Of a stretch of DNA of 64,000 bases, positions 1 to 8,550 are shown piece after piece (positions within the stretch are counted from its first letter, which is position 1; each line of letters starts with the position of its first letter). Made by a program: the position numbers and the translations under genes. Below the pieces are notes generated by a model that was given only the letters and a program-made list of their open reading frames with translations, did not search any database and was not told the origin of the DNA. Origin of the DNA: G963717155 sp963717155 (GTDB lineage: Bacteria > Actinomycetota > Thermoleophilia > Gaiellales > JALYLC01); the NCBI GenBank assembly GCA_963717155.1, contig OY970326.1, positions 2,790,001 through 2,854,000 on the forward strand, read 5' to 3'.

Positions 1-545
1 GCCTCGCGGTGCTGTGGGGCAACCTCGCCCCCGAGGGCTGCCTGATCAAGCTCGCCGGACACGACACGCGGCACTTCCGCGGGCCGGCGAGGGTCTTCGA
101 CTCCGAGGACGCCTGCTTCGAGGCCGTGCAGCGGCGCGAGATCAAGGCGGGCGACGTCGTGGTGATCCGCTACGAGGGGCCCGCGGGCGGGCCCGGGATG
201 CGCGAGATGCTGCAGGTGACCGCAGCCCTGATCGGCGAGGGGCTCGGGAACGATGTCGCGCTCATGACCGACGGGCGCTTCTCGGGTGCCACGCACGGCT
301 TCATGGCGGGGCACGTCGCGCCCGAGGCGGTCCGCGGCGGCCCGATCGGGGCGCTGCAGGAGGGCGACATGATCGTCTTCGACGTCGACGCGCGCCGCCT
401 CGACGTCGAGCTGTCCGACGACGAGATCGCGGAGCGCCTGCGCAACGTGCGACACCCCGCGCCGCTCTACCCGACGGGCGTGCTCGGCAAGTACGCGGCG
501 ATGGTGTCGTCGGCCTCGGACGGAGCGATCACCCGCCCGCTGTGA
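1..545 (+). CDS. ilvD: Dihydroxy-acid dehydratase, C-terminal part (5' end outside window)
   Basis: The open frame enters from the left edge, so only about 180 C-terminal residues are seen of a protein that is usually 550-620 aa. IlvD dehydrates 2,3-dihydroxy-isovalerate and 2,3-dihydroxy-3-methylvalerate to 2-keto acids in the cytoplasm, the third step of valine and isoleucine synthesis, using an Fe-S cluster and Mg2+. The visible part has the family signatures GGPGMREM and TDGRFSGATHG (the Ser of RFSG is the proposed catalytic base) and the typical ending with a YPTGVLGKYA segment. The gene stops with TGA nine bases before the convergent stop of the next gene. Alternative: the related sugar-acid dehydratases (Edd/XylD type), but the C-terminal pattern fits IlvD better. 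Confidence 0.93.
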   Translation, partial: LAVLWGNLAPEGCLIKLAGHDTRHFRGPARVFDSEDACFEAVQRREIKAGDVVVIRYEGPAGGPGMREMLQVTAALIGEGLGNDVALMTDGRFSGATHGFMAGHVAPEAVRGGPIGALQEGDMIVFDVDARRLDVELSDDEIAERLRNVRHPAPLYPTGVLGKYAAMVSSASDGAITRPL

Positions 546-553
546 GCCCGAGC

Positions 554-1315
554 TCAGCGGGCGTCCATCGCGCGCACGGCGTCATAGTCCGCGTCCTCGA
601 CCTCGGCGAAGCGCTCCACGAGGCCGAGGGCGAGGGCATGCCGTCCTGCATCGTCGCCGGCGAGACCGACGAAGGCCGCCTGCAGCCGACGCGCCAGCTC
701 CGGATCGCCGTTGAGGAGCACGACCGGTGGGACGGGAGCAGGCCCGAGGCGCTCGAGCACCCGCAGCGCCGCCACCCCGGGATCGTTCCGGGCCTCGAGC
801 GGAAGCATCGTCGAGTCGATCCCTGCCGCATCGAGCTCGCCCGCGATCAGGAGATCGAGCGAGCGCCGGTGGCTGCCGGTCTCGATCGCGTGGTCGTACA
901 GCACGTCGCCGAGCCCGCGCTCCGCGAGCTCCGCGTGCGGCAGCACGTAGCCCGACAGCGAGTCGTGTCCATTGAGTCCCACGCGAAGCCCGACCAGATC
1001 GGCTGCCGAGCTCGCCTCGAGCCCGTCTCGCACCACGAACGCGGAGAAGTAGCGCGGCCCGGGCTCGCCGTGCGGAACGGCCCCGGCGATCGCCTCGACG
1101 GGCACGCCGGCGTCGCGTAGACGGGTGTAGGGGAGCCCGCACAGGAAGAGGAGCGCCGGTCCCGGGGCAGCGACGACCTCGTCGAGCCGCTCCAGTCCGG
1201 GCTCGTCGAGCGGAGCGGACTCGTAGCCGGCGGCGCGCGCCGCGAGCACCGCGACGGCGGAGAAGTGCGGCCGCAGCACCTCGCCGAGAAAGCTGTGCAC
1301 GCGCAGCGCGGTCAT
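554..1315 (-). CDS. PhnD-like phosphate/phosphonate-type substrate-binding protein
   Basis: This 253-aa protein looks like the PhnD/ThiY-type periplasmic binding fold: a lobe starting with LRPHFSAVAVLAARAAG, a hinge region with the LVGLRVGLNGHDSLSGY segment, and a second lobe with LDLLIAGELDAAGIDS, where family members recognise that the ligand site is exposed. It has no signal peptide or lipobox, unlike true ABC binding proteins, so it may be a cytoplasmic sensor or enzyme-like relative. Its ATG overlaps the TGA of the upstream nitronate monooxygenase-like gene by four bases, so the two are co-transcribed and translationally coupled. No permease or ATPase is nearby. The ligand cannot be told from sequence. 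Confidence 0.7.
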   Translation of the reverse strand: MTALRVHSFLGEVLRPHFSAVAVLAARAAGYESAPLDEPGLERLDEVVAAPGPALLFLCGLPYTRLRDAGVPVEAIAGAVPHGEPGPRYFSAFVVRDGLEASSAADLVGLRVGLNGHDSLSGYVLPHAELAERGLGDVLYDHAIETGSHRRSLDLLIAGELDAAGIDSTMLPLEARNDPGVAALRVLERLGPAPVPPVVLLNGDPELARRLQAAFVGLAGDDAGRHALALGLVERFAEVEDADYDAVRAMDAR

Positions 1316-2244
1316 GCCAGCGCCTGCAGCGTCGCCTCGGCCTCGCGGGCGATCCGGCGCACGAGCTCACCTGCCGGCGCCACGTCGTGCACGAGCGCCG
1401 CGCTCTGTCCGGCGTACTGCGCCCGAAGCTCGGGACTCGGATCGCCGCGTAACGGCGGGGCATCGGCGTGGCGTTCGCCGTCCGGGGAGCCTGCAGCCAG
1501 CCATGCCTCGACGAGGGGCGTCCGCAGCACGCGCTCCGGAGCCTCCTCCCAGCCGCGGTCGAAGAGCGTGGTCATGAGCGTCGAGTGCTCGCTCGCCTCG
1601 ACGATCCCCTGCTGCCAGCCCGGATGCGCCCGAGCCTCGGTCGCTGCGACGAAGCGGGTGCCGAGCCACGCTCCCGCCGCTCCGAGTGCGAGCGCGGCGG
1701 CGAGCCCGCGGCCGTCGGCGATACCGCCCGCCGCCACCACCGGCACCGGCGAGACGGCGTCGACCACGGCCGGGACGAGCGGGAACGTCGAGACCTCACC
1801 CCAGACGTGACCTCCGGCCTCGCTGCCCTGCGCGACGACGCAATCGACGCCGAGGTCGACGACCCGGCGCGCCTCGGCGGCAGTCGCCACGGTGTGCAGC
1901 AGACGCACACCGGCGGCGTGGCAGGCGGCGACGTGCGCCGCCGGGTCGCCCCAGCACAGGCTGATCACCGGGACGCCGCCGTCGATGCAGACCCGCAGGC
2001 GCTCGGCCTGGTCCCAGTGCAGCACGAGGTTTACGCCGAACGGCCGCGCGGTCGCGGCGCGCACGCCGTCGATCGCAGCGGCGAGCTCCGCGGGATCGAG
2101 CCACGTGCCGGCGAGCATGCCGAGGCCGCCCGCCTCGCAGACGGCGGCGACGAGCTCGACGGAGGTGCTCGAGCCGATGGGCGCCTGCACGATCGGAAGC
2201 TCGCAGCCAACGAGCGCACAAAAGGGCGTATGCAGGTTTTTCAC
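1312..2244 (-). CDS. Nitronate monooxygenase / FabK-like FMN flavoprotein
   Basis: A 310-aa TIM-barrel flavoprotein of the 2-nitropropane dioxygenase/FabK family. It begins near the fold start with FCALVGCELPIVQAPI (typical QAPM/QAPI strand) and shows the diagnostic VVAQGSEAGGH motif near residue 145, where the His is the proposed catalytic residue, then the FMN phosphate-binding VVAAGGIADGRG and GAWLGTRFVAATEA segments. It probably oxidises alkyl nitronates or reduces an enoyl substrate with FMN in the cytoplasm; the two activities cannot be separated by eye. The start is GTG with no Shine-Dalgarno but a -10 hexamer 8 bases upstream, so the mRNA may be leaderless. It is followed by the PhnD-like gene in a four-base overlap. 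Confidence 0.88.
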   Translation of the reverse strand: MKNLHTPFCALVGCELPIVQAPIGSSTSVELVAAVCEAGGLGMLAGTWLDPAELAAAIDGVRAATARPFGVNLVLHWDQAERLRVCIDGGVPVISLCWGDPAAHVAACHAAGVRLLHTVATAAEARRVVDLGVDCVVAQGSEAGGHVWGEVSTFPLVPAVVDAVSPVPVVAAGGIADGRGLAAALALGAAGAWLGTRFVAATEARAHPGWQQGIVEASEHSTLMTTLFDRGWEEAPERVLRTPLVEAWLAAGSPDGERHADAPPLRGDPSPELRAQYAGQSAALVHDVAPAGELVRRIAREAEATLQALA

Positions 2245-2252
2245 GCCGGCGG

Positions 2253-2262
2253 AGGATACTTA
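2253..2262. promoter_or_regulatory. Overlapping divergent -10 elements (leaderless starts)
   Basis: On the minus strand TATCCT (2258-2253) lies 8 bases before the GTG at 2244. On the plus strand GATACT/TACTTA (2255-2262) lies 4-6 bases before the ATG at 2267. Neither gene has a Shine-Dalgarno, so both may be leaderless and their promoters would overlap, making simultaneous firing unlikely. No -35 consensus is obvious. Confidence 0.45.
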
Positions 2263-2266
2263 GGGC

Positions 2267-2830
2267 ATGGATGCCAGCGACGACCAGCCCGAGGACGACG
2301 ACGCGAGCGTCATGGTCGGAGCCGTCCCGGCGGACGCCCGCCCGTTGCGCGTGGGCGAGCGCGTCCGCTCGACGATCGTGACGCCGGTCTTCCCGTCGGA
2401 CCCGAAGCTCGGAGACACCGGCAAGGTCATCCAGGCGTCCGCATCGTCGTATCTCGTGCGCTGGGATGCCGGCAGCGAGGGCTGGGCCACGCGCTCGAAC
2501 CTCGAGCCCCTGCGTATGCGCGACTCGATCGGGGCCCCTGCTCCGTCGGGCGGCCCTCCAGCCGGAGCTCCGCCGGCGACACGTCCGCGCCGCACGGGCG
2601 GCCAGCGCGCCGTGCAGCGCCTCGCTCCGATCCTGTTCGTCCTGCTCGCCGCCCGGGGGCTGCTCCCCGAGGTGGGGCACGTCGTCCGCCACCCCACTCC
2701 GACGTCGGTGGCCATCGCCATCGTCGTGGTCGCCGCGCTGGTCGCACTGTTCCTGCGCGCTCGTCGCCGGGTCGCCGCAGCCGCCGCGCGGCCCGACGCC
2801 GACACGACCGGCACCACCGACGCGAAGTAG
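2267..2830 (+). CDS. Uncharacterised protein with acidic N-terminus, SH3/KOW-like segment and one membrane helix
   Basis: I do not recognise this 187-aa protein as a named family. Residues 1-25 are very acidic (DDQPEDDD). Residues about 30-80 read VGERVRSTIVTPVFPSDPKLGD-TGKVI...YLVRWDAGSEGWATRSNLEPL, which resembles a small SH3- or KOW-like beta barrel (DUF1918-type proteins look alike). A Pro/Ala-rich linker follows, then a hydrophobic stretch RLAPILFVLLAARGLLP and a stronger transmembrane helix around residues 138-160 (SVAIAIVVVAALVALFL) followed by Arg residues, suggesting a cytoplasmic positive end. It is monocistronic and divergent from the flavoprotein gene. The start ATG is supported by the adjacent -10 hexamer. 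Confidence 0.6.
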   Translation: MDASDDQPEDDDASVMVGAVPADARPLRVGERVRSTIVTPVFPSDPKLGDTGKVIQASASSYLVRWDAGSEGWATRSNLEPLRMRDSIGAPAPSGGPPAGAPPATRPRRTGGQRAVQRLAPILFVLLAARGLLPEVGHVVRHPTPTSVAIAIVVVAALVALFLRARRRVAAAAARPDADTTGTTDAK

Positions 2831-2902
2831 CGCGTCGTCGCGACGCTGCTCGTTGCGCGTGGCATGCTCCGGCAAAGCCGACCGTGACCGGAGAAGAGTC
2901 CG

Positions 2903-3463
2903 ATGACGAAGCGCGCACTGATCGTGATCGACGTGCAGAACGAGTACTTCGACGGCGCGCTGCCGATCAGCGATCCACCGACGGAGACGAGCCTCGCGAA
3001 CATCACACGGGCGATGGACGCCGCGACCGCGCAGGGGGTGCCGGTGATCGTCGTGCGACACGGCGACAGCGAGCCCGACGCGGCGATCTTCCAGGAGGGC
3101 TCGCACGCCTGGCAGCTACGGCCCGAGATCGACGAGCGGCCGCGCGACCACCTGATCGACAAGACGTTCCCGGGGTCGTTCACGGGAACGTCGCTCGGGG
3201 ACATCCTGGCCGAGGCCGAGGTCGACACGGTCAGCATCACCGGCTACATGACGCACATGTGCGTGGACTCGACCTCGCGGCAGGCCGCCCACCTCGGCCT
3301 CTCGGTCGAGATCCTGAACGACGCGACGGGCACGCTCTCGCTCGAGAACGGCGGCGGCTCGGCCTCGGGCGAGGAGCTGCACCGCGCGACGCTCGTCGCG
3401 CAGGGTCAGTTCTTCGCGGACGTCGTCAGCACCGAGGAGTGGCTCGAGCGCATCGACGGCTGA
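2903..3463 (+). CDS. Isochorismatase-family cysteine hydrolase
   Basis: A 186-aa cytoplasmic hydrolase of the isochorismatase/nicotinamidase fold. The catalytic triad is visible: Asp10 in VIDVQNEYF, Lys87 in LIDKTFPGSF and Cys120 in YMTHMCVDST, with the usual cis-peptide region just before the Cys. The length is normal for the family. A GGAGAAGAG Shine-Dalgarno sits a few bases before the ATG. These enzymes hydrolyse amides such as nicotinamide, N-carbamoylsarcosine or biuret-like compounds, and the neighbours do not show which. It stands alone between a putative membrane protein and the convergent SEC-C gene. Confidence 0.9.
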   Translation: MTKRALIVIDVQNEYFDGALPISDPPTETSLANITRAMDAATAQGVPVIVVRHGDSEPDAAIFQEGSHAWQLRPEIDERPRDHLIDKTFPGSFTGTSLGDILAEAEVDTVSITGYMTHMCVDSTSRQAAHLGLSVEILNDATGTLSLENGGGSASGEELHRATLVAQGQFFADVVSTEEWLERIDG

Positions 3464-3479
3464 GACGCCTCGAACAGGC

Positions 3480-3968
3480 TCAGCCGTGGCAGCGCTTGAA
3501 CTTCTTGCCCGAGCCGCACGGGCACGGGTCGTTGCGCCCCACGTCGGCCCCGAACGCGCGGTCGAGCGACGGCAGCGCATCGACCGGGGTCTCGGCATGC
3601 GCCACGTCGAAGCGGGCCGAACGCACCTGGTCGAGCTCTCGCAGGTCGTCGTGGTCGAGCGTCAGGACGAGCTCGACCGGTTCCGGGCCGGCGACCGGCC
3701 GCGGCGGCGCTCCCGCGACCAGGCCGAGGTCCGCGAGCAGTCCGAACGCATCCTCCTCCGTGAGGCCGTCGGGCTCGGCCGGGAGGTCGATCCGCGAGGG
3801 ACAGACGAGGCGGAAGCGCTCCCAGCGCTCGCGTCGCTGATCGTCCGGATCCGAGGCGAGCAGGCGCCGGAGGTCGCGCCGGTCGGCGGAGCCTCCGCCG
3901 GCCGCGCGATGCGCGGCTGCGAGCTCCTCGGGCAGCCACGCAGCCCAGCCGGCGTCGATCAGAGACAC
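3480..3968 (-). CDS. SEC-C motif (YecA/YchJ-like) zinc-binding protein
   Basis: A 162-aa protein ending in a classical SEC-C zinc finger, DPCPCGSGKKFKRCHG, whose Cys-x-Cys...Cys-His ligands bind one Zn2+, as at the C-terminus of SecA. The region before it (residues 30-130) is acidic and alpha-helical and has no catalytic motif that I recognise. SEC-C proteins are usually small accessory proteins or domain carriers with poorly defined roles. The chosen start is the GTG at 3968, where the -10 hexamer TATCGT lies 6 bases upstream and there is no Shine-Dalgarno, pointing to leaderless translation. It is convergent with the isochorismatase gene (17-base gap). Confidence 0.8.
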   Translation of the reverse strand: MSLIDAGWAAWLPEELAAAHRAAGGGSADRRDLRRLLASDPDDQRRERWERFRLVCPSRIDLPAEPDGLTEEDAFGLLADLGLVAGAPPRPVAGPEPVELVLTLDHDDLRELDQVRSARFDVAHAETPVDALPSLDRAFGADVGRNDPCPCGSGKKFKRCHG

Positions 3969-3974
3969 GGGCGC

Positions 3975-3980
3975 ACGATA
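3975..3980 (-). promoter_or_regulatory. -10 hexamer for the SEC-C gene (leaderless)
   Basis: TATCGT on the minus strand, followed by 6 bases and then the GTG start at 3968. The expected transcription start therefore falls on the start codon. Confidence 0.45.
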
Positions 3981-4035
3981 GCGACACCGGGCGTGCTCGA
4001 CTGAACCAAATGATTCATAAAATCTGCTCGCAATT

Positions 4036-4065
4036 GATCCGATCGGATCGGCGTGATGGTACTCT
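4036..4065 (+). promoter_or_regulatory. gltB promoter region with a 14-bp palindrome
   Basis: GATCCGATCGGATC at 4036-4049 is a perfect palindrome, just upstream of the -10-like TACTCT at 4060-4065, which is 6 bases before the GTG of gltB. A TTGATC at 4034-4039 could be a -35 box. The palindrome lies between -35 and -10 and may be an operator for nitrogen control. This stretch is noticeably AT-richer than its surroundings. Confidence 0.45.
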
Positions 4066-4071
4066 CGGGGT

Positions 4072-7000
4072 GTGGCCGATGTGCGCCCAAACCCGCTGTA
4101 CGACCGGCGCGACGACCACGATGCGTGCGGCCTCGGCTTCGTCGTTCGCGTCTCCGGCGAGGCCGATCACTCACTCGTCGAGCAGGGCCTCGAGGTCCTG
4201 CGCAAGATGGAGCACCGCGGCGCGACGGGCGCCGACCCCGACACGGGGGACGGCGCCGGGCTGCTGCTGCAGCTTCCCGACGGATTCCTGCGCCGCTGGG
4301 CGCGCGAGGAGGTCGACACGGAGCTGCCACCGCCAGGCGAGTACGCGGTCGCGATGTGCTTCCTTCCCCGGGATCCCGCCCAGCAGCTGATCTGCGAGGA
4401 GCTCCTCGTACGCACCACGAACGAGGAGGGGCAGATCCCGATCGGCTGGCGCGACGTGCCGGTCGACGGCGCCCACATCGGGGCGCGGGCGCGCGAGAGC
4501 GAGCCGGTCATCCGACAGCTCTTCGTCACGCGCGGACGCGGCGTCTCGGCCGACGCGTTCCGCCGCAAGCTCTACGTGATCCGCCGCCGCGTCGAGCTCG
4601 CCCTGTCGGCGCGCCAGGTCGGCGAGTCGATCTTCTCGATCGCGAGCTTCTCGAACACGACGCTGACGTACAAGGGACTGCACCGCTCGTCCCAGCTGGG
4701 GCCGTACTACCCCGACCTGCTCGATCCGGCGGTGGAGTCGGCGATCGCGCTCGTGCACTCGCGCTTCTCGACGAACACGCTCGGGACGTGGGATCTCGCG
4801 CAGCCGTTCCACTACCTCGCCCACAACGGCGAGATCAACACGGTGCGCGGCAACCGCTCGTGGATGCACGCGCGCGAGCCGAGCCTGCGCTCCGCGCTCC
4901 TGGGCGACGACCTCGCGAAGCTGTTCCCGATCATCGAGGAGCGCTGGTCCGACTCGGCAGCCCTCGACGCCGCGCTCGAGCTGCTCGTGATGGCGGGCCG
5001 CCCACCCGCGCACGCCCTGACCATGCTGATCCCTGCGGCGTGGCCGAACCACGCCGAGATGCCGGACGACATCCGCGCGTTCTACGAGTTCCACACCGCG
5101 CTGCTCGAGCCGTGGGACGGCCCGGCGGCGATCGCCTTCACCGACGGCCGTCAGGTCGGCGCGACGCTCGATCGCAACGGCCTGCGCCCGGCGCGCTACG
5201 CGCTGACGCGGGACGGCCTGCTCGTGCTCGCGTCCGAGGCGGGGGTGCTCGACCTCGATCCGGGCAACGTGGTCGTCAACCACCGCCTCGAGCCGGGGCG
5301 AATGCTGCTCGTCGACACGGTGGCCGGGCGGATCATCGGCGACGACGAGCTGAAGCACGCGCTCGCGCGCCGCAGGCCGTACCGCGCCCTGCTCGACGCG
5401 CAGAAGATCTACCTCGAGGACATGCCCGACCGCGAGCCCGTGCAGCCCGCGGCGCCCGAGCTCGAGCGCCTGCAGCGGCTCTTCGGGTACACGCGAGAGG
5501 ACCTGCGGCTCGTGATCGCGCCGATGGCGATCGAGGGCCAGGAGCCCGTGGGCTCGATGGGCGTCGACACGCCGCTCGCCGCGCTCTCCGATCGCCCGCA
5601 GCTGCTGCCGGCCTACTTCAAGCAGCACTTCGCCCAGGTCACCAACCCGGCGATCGACCCGCAGCGCGAGACCCTCGTGATGAGCCTCCGCACGTCGGTC
5701 GGCTCGCAGGGGAACCTGCTGGACGAGTCGCCCGAGCACGCGCGCCGGGTGGCGATGACCCAGCCGGTACTGCTGCCGCGCGACCTCGAGAAGCTGCGCG
5801 CGCTGCCACCCGATCGCTTCCGCGTCGGCACGCTCGAGTGCCTGTTCGACTCGAGCCAGGGCGCCCGAGGGCTCGAGCGCGCACTCGACCACCTCTGCCA
5901 GCAGGCCTCGCGCCTCGTGCGCACGCAGCACACCATCCTGGTGCTCTCCGACCGTGGAGCCGATGCGACGCGCTGCCCGATCCCGATCCTGCTCGCAACC
6001 GCCGCGGTTCACAGCCACCTCGTACGCGAGGGGTCGCGGACGCGCTGCGGACTTGTCGTCGAGTCGGGCGAGCCGCGCGAGGTCATGCACATCGCCTTGC
6101 TGATCGGCTACGGCGCCGCCGCCGTCTCGCCCTACCTCGCGTTCGACTCGATCGCGGCGCTGCAGGCCGCCGGCGACCTCGGCGAGCTGACCGTCGACGA
6201 GGCGCAGGAGCGCTACGTCAAGGGCATCGGCAAGGGTCTCCTCAAGGTGCTCTCGAAGATGGGGATCTCGACGATCCAGAGCTACCGCGGCGCGCAGATC
6301 TTCGAGGCCGTCGGCCTCGGGCCCGCGATCGTCGCCCGCTACTTCACCGGCACGACGTCGCGGGTCGGCGGTGTCGGGCTCGAGCGGATCGCGGCAGATG
6401 CCGCAGCGCGTCAGCGCGCCGCCGACGACGAGGAGGGGCTCGAGGCGGGCGGCCTCTACCAGTTCCGCATCGAGGGCGAGTACCACGTCTGGAACCCCGA
6501 CGTCATCTCGAAGCTGCAGCGCGCCGTGCGCGACGAGAGCTACCCGACCTACCAGGCGTACTCGGCGGCGATCGACGCGGCATCGGCCCAGGCGACGACG
6601 CTGCGAAGCCTGCTCGAGCTGGTACCGGCCGGCGAGCCGATCCCGCTCTCGGAGGTCGAGCCGTCCAGCGAGATCGTACGTCGCTTCGCGACGGGCGCGA
6701 TGTCGCTCGGCTCGATCTCGAGCGAGGCCCACGAGACGCTCGCGATCGCGATGAACCGCCTCGGGGCGCGCTCGAACACCGGCGAGGGCGGCGAGGACCC
6801 AGTGCGCTCGACGCCCGACGCGAACGGCGACCTGCGCCGCTCGGCGATCAAGCAGGTCGCCTCCGCGCGGTTCGGCGTGACGACCGGTTACCTCGTCGAC
6901 GCCGACCAGCTGCAGATCAAGGTCTCGCAGGGCGCGAAGCCCGGCGAGGGCGGCCAGCTGCCCGGCTTCAAGGTCAACGATCAGATCGCGCGGCTCCGGC

Positions 7001-8550
7001 ACTCGACGCCGGGGGTCGGCCTGATCTCGCCGCCGCCGCACCACGACATCTACTCGATCGAGGACCTGGCGCAGCTGATCTACGACCTGCGCACGGTCAA
7101 CTCGAGCGCCTCGATCAGCGTCAAGCTCGTGTCCGAGGCCGGCGTCGGAACCGTGGCGGCGGGCGTCGCCAAGGCGAAGGCCGACCACATCGTGATCGCC
7201 GGACACGACGGTGGCACCGGCGCGTCGCCGGCGTCGTCGCTCAAGCACGCAGGACTCCCCTGGGAGCTCGGGATCGCCGAGACGCAGCAGGTGCTGGTCG
7301 CGAACGACCTGCGCGGACGCGTGCGCCTGCAGGTCGATGGCGCGCTGCGCACCGGCCGCGACGTGCTGGTGGCCGCGCTGCTGGGCGCCGAGGAGTACGC
7401 GTTCTCGACCGCGCCGTTGATCGCGGCCGGCTGCATCATGATGCGCGTCTGCCACCTGAACACGTGCCCGGTCGGGATCGCGACGCAGGATCCCGAGCTG
7501 CGGCGCCGCTTCGCCGGGACGCCCGAGCAGATCGTCAACTACTTCCTGTACGTCGCCGAGGAGCTGCGCGAGCTGCTCGCCTCGCTCGGGCTCCACTCGC
7601 TCGACGAGGCGATCGGCCGCACCGACCTGCTGCGCCAGCGCGGAGGCGAGCCGCTCGACCTCTCGGCGCTGATCGCGCCTGCGCGAGGTCGCGAGGGAGT
7701 CCTGACGCGCGGCCTCGAGGTGGGGCGGCACGAGGTCGACGCGCGCATCGACCGTTCGCTCCTCCACGGCGCCGCACGCGCGATCGATCACGGCGAGCGC
7801 GTCGAGCTCGCCGCCCAGATCCACAACACCGACCGCGCCGTCGGCACGTACCTGTCGGGCGAGATCGCGCGGCGGGCCGGACGCGAGGGCCTCGCGCCGG
7901 GCACGATCGTGGCGCGTCTGCGCGGCACCGCCGGCCAGAGCTTCGGCGCCTTCGCGATCAACGGGCTGGAGCTGCACCTCGAAGGGCAGACGAACGACTA
8001 CGCGGGCAAGGGGCTGTCGGGCGCGCTGCTCGCCGTACGCCCCTACGCGAACGCCGCCTACGACCCGTCACGCAGCGTGATCGTCGGCAACACCGTGCTG
8101 TACGGGGCGACGGCGGGCGAGGCGTACTTCGCCGGGCTCGCCGGCGAGCGCTTCTGCGTGCGCAACTCGGGTGCGACGGCAGTGGTCGAGGGCGTCGGCG
8201 ACCACGGCTGCGAGTACATGACGGGCGGCGAGGTAGTGGTGCTCGGGCCGATCGGGCGCAACTTCGCGGCCGGCATGTCGGGCGGGGTCGCCTACCTGTA
8301 CGACCCCGACGGCGTCGCACATCGCCGTGTCAACACCGACCTCGTCGAGCTCGAGCCGGTGCAGGACGGCAGCGAGCTGCGCGAGCTCGTCGAGCGACAC
8401 CACGCGCTGACCGGCTCGAGCGTGGCCGCGCGCCTGCTCGAGTCGTGGGCGGAGTCGCTCGCCGCGTTCGTACTGGTGATGCCGAACGACATGCGGCGCA
8501 TCCTCGCCGAGCGCGATCCTGATCTGGCGCTGCAGGAGACGCACGGATGA
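4072..8550 (+). CDS. gltB: Glutamate synthase, large (alpha) subunit
   Basis: A 1492-aa protein of full GOGAT length. It combines an N-terminal class II glutaminase domain (nucleophile Cys19 in HDACGLGFVV, released after removal of an 18-residue propeptide), a central domain, the FMN/2-oxoglutarate synthase TIM barrel (GASPASSLKHAG) and the C-terminal GXGXG-type beta-helix. The [3Fe-4S] cluster ligands are seen as Cys-x5-Cys-x4-Cys starting at about residue 1121 (CIMMRVCHLNTCPVG). It makes glutamate from glutamine and 2-oxoglutarate using electrons delivered by GltD. The GTG at 4072 lies 6 bases after TACTCT, so the mRNA is probably leaderless. Its TGA overlaps the ATG of gltD by four bases. 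Confidence 0.97.
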   Translation: MADVRPNPLYDRRDDHDACGLGFVVRVSGEADHSLVEQGLEVLRKMEHRGATGADPDTGDGAGLLLQLPDGFLRRWAREEVDTELPPPGEYAVAMCFLPRDPAQQLICEELLVRTTNEEGQIPIGWRDVPVDGAHIGARARESEPVIRQLFVTRGRGVSADAFRRKLYVIRRRVELALSARQVGESIFSIASFSNTTLTYKGLHRSSQLGPYYPDLLDPAVESAIALVHSRFSTNTLGTWDLAQPFHYLAHNGEINTVRGNRSWMHAREPSLRSALLGDDLAKLFPIIEERWSDSAALDAALELLVMAGRPPAHALTMLIPAAWPNHAEMPDDIRAFYEFHTALLEPWDGPAAIAFTDGRQVGATLDRNGLRPARYALTRDGLLVLASEAGVLDLDPGNVVVNHRLEPGRMLLVDTVAGRIIGDDELKHALARRRPYRALLDAQKIYLEDMPDREPVQPAAPELERLQRLFGYTREDLRLVIAPMAIEGQEPVGSMGVDTPLAALSDRPQLLPAYFKQHFAQVTNPAIDPQRETLVMSLRTSVGSQGNLLDESPEHARRVAMTQPVLLPRDLEKLRALPPDRFRVGTLECLFDSSQGARGLERALDHLCQQASRLVRTQHTILVLSDRGADATRCPIPILLATAAVHSHLVREGSRTRCGLVVESGEPREVMHIALLIGYGAAAVSPYLAFDSIAALQAAGDLGELTVDEAQERYVKGIGKGLLKVLSKMGISTIQSYRGAQIFEAVGLGPAIVARYFTGTTSRVGGVGLERIAADAAARQRAADDEEGLEAGGLYQFRIEGEYHVWNPDVISKLQRAVRDESYPTYQAYSAAIDAASAQATTLRSLLELVPAGEPIPLSEVEPSSEIVRRFATGAMSLGSISSEAHETLAIAMNRLGARSNTGEGGEDPVRSTPDANGDLRRSAIKQVASARFGVTTGYLVDADQLQIKVSQGAKPGEGGQLPGFKVNDQIARLRHSTPGVGLISPPPHHDIYSIEDLAQLIYDLRTVNSSASISVKLVSEAGVGTVAAGVAKAKADHIVIAGHDGGTGASPASSLKHAGLPWELGIAETQQVLVANDLRGRVRLQVDGALRTGRDVLVAALLGAEEYAFSTAPLIAAGCIMMRVCHLNTCPVGIATQDPELRRRFAGTPEQIVNYFLYVAEELRELLASLGLHSLDEAIGRTDLLRQRGGEPLDLSALIAPARGREGVLTRGLEVGRHEVDARIDRSLLHGAARAIDHGERVELAAQIHNTDRAVGTYLSGEIARRAGREGLAPGTIVARLRGTAGQSFGAFAINGLELHLEGQTNDYAGKGLSGALLAVRPYANAAYDPSRSVIVGNTVLYGATAGEAYFAGLAGERFCVRNSGATAVVEGVGDHGCEYMTGGEVVVLGPIGRNFAAGMSGGVAYLYDPDGVAHRRVNTDLVELEPVQDGSELRELVERHHALTGSSVAARLLESWAESLAAFVLVMPNDMRRILAERDPDLALQETHG

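Noticed and set aside
4171..7977. A 1268-codon open frame antisense to gltB
   Set aside because: It is the complement of a strongly conserved gltB; composition (Arg/Ala/His-rich) and lack of motifs show a shadow of high GC3 coding.
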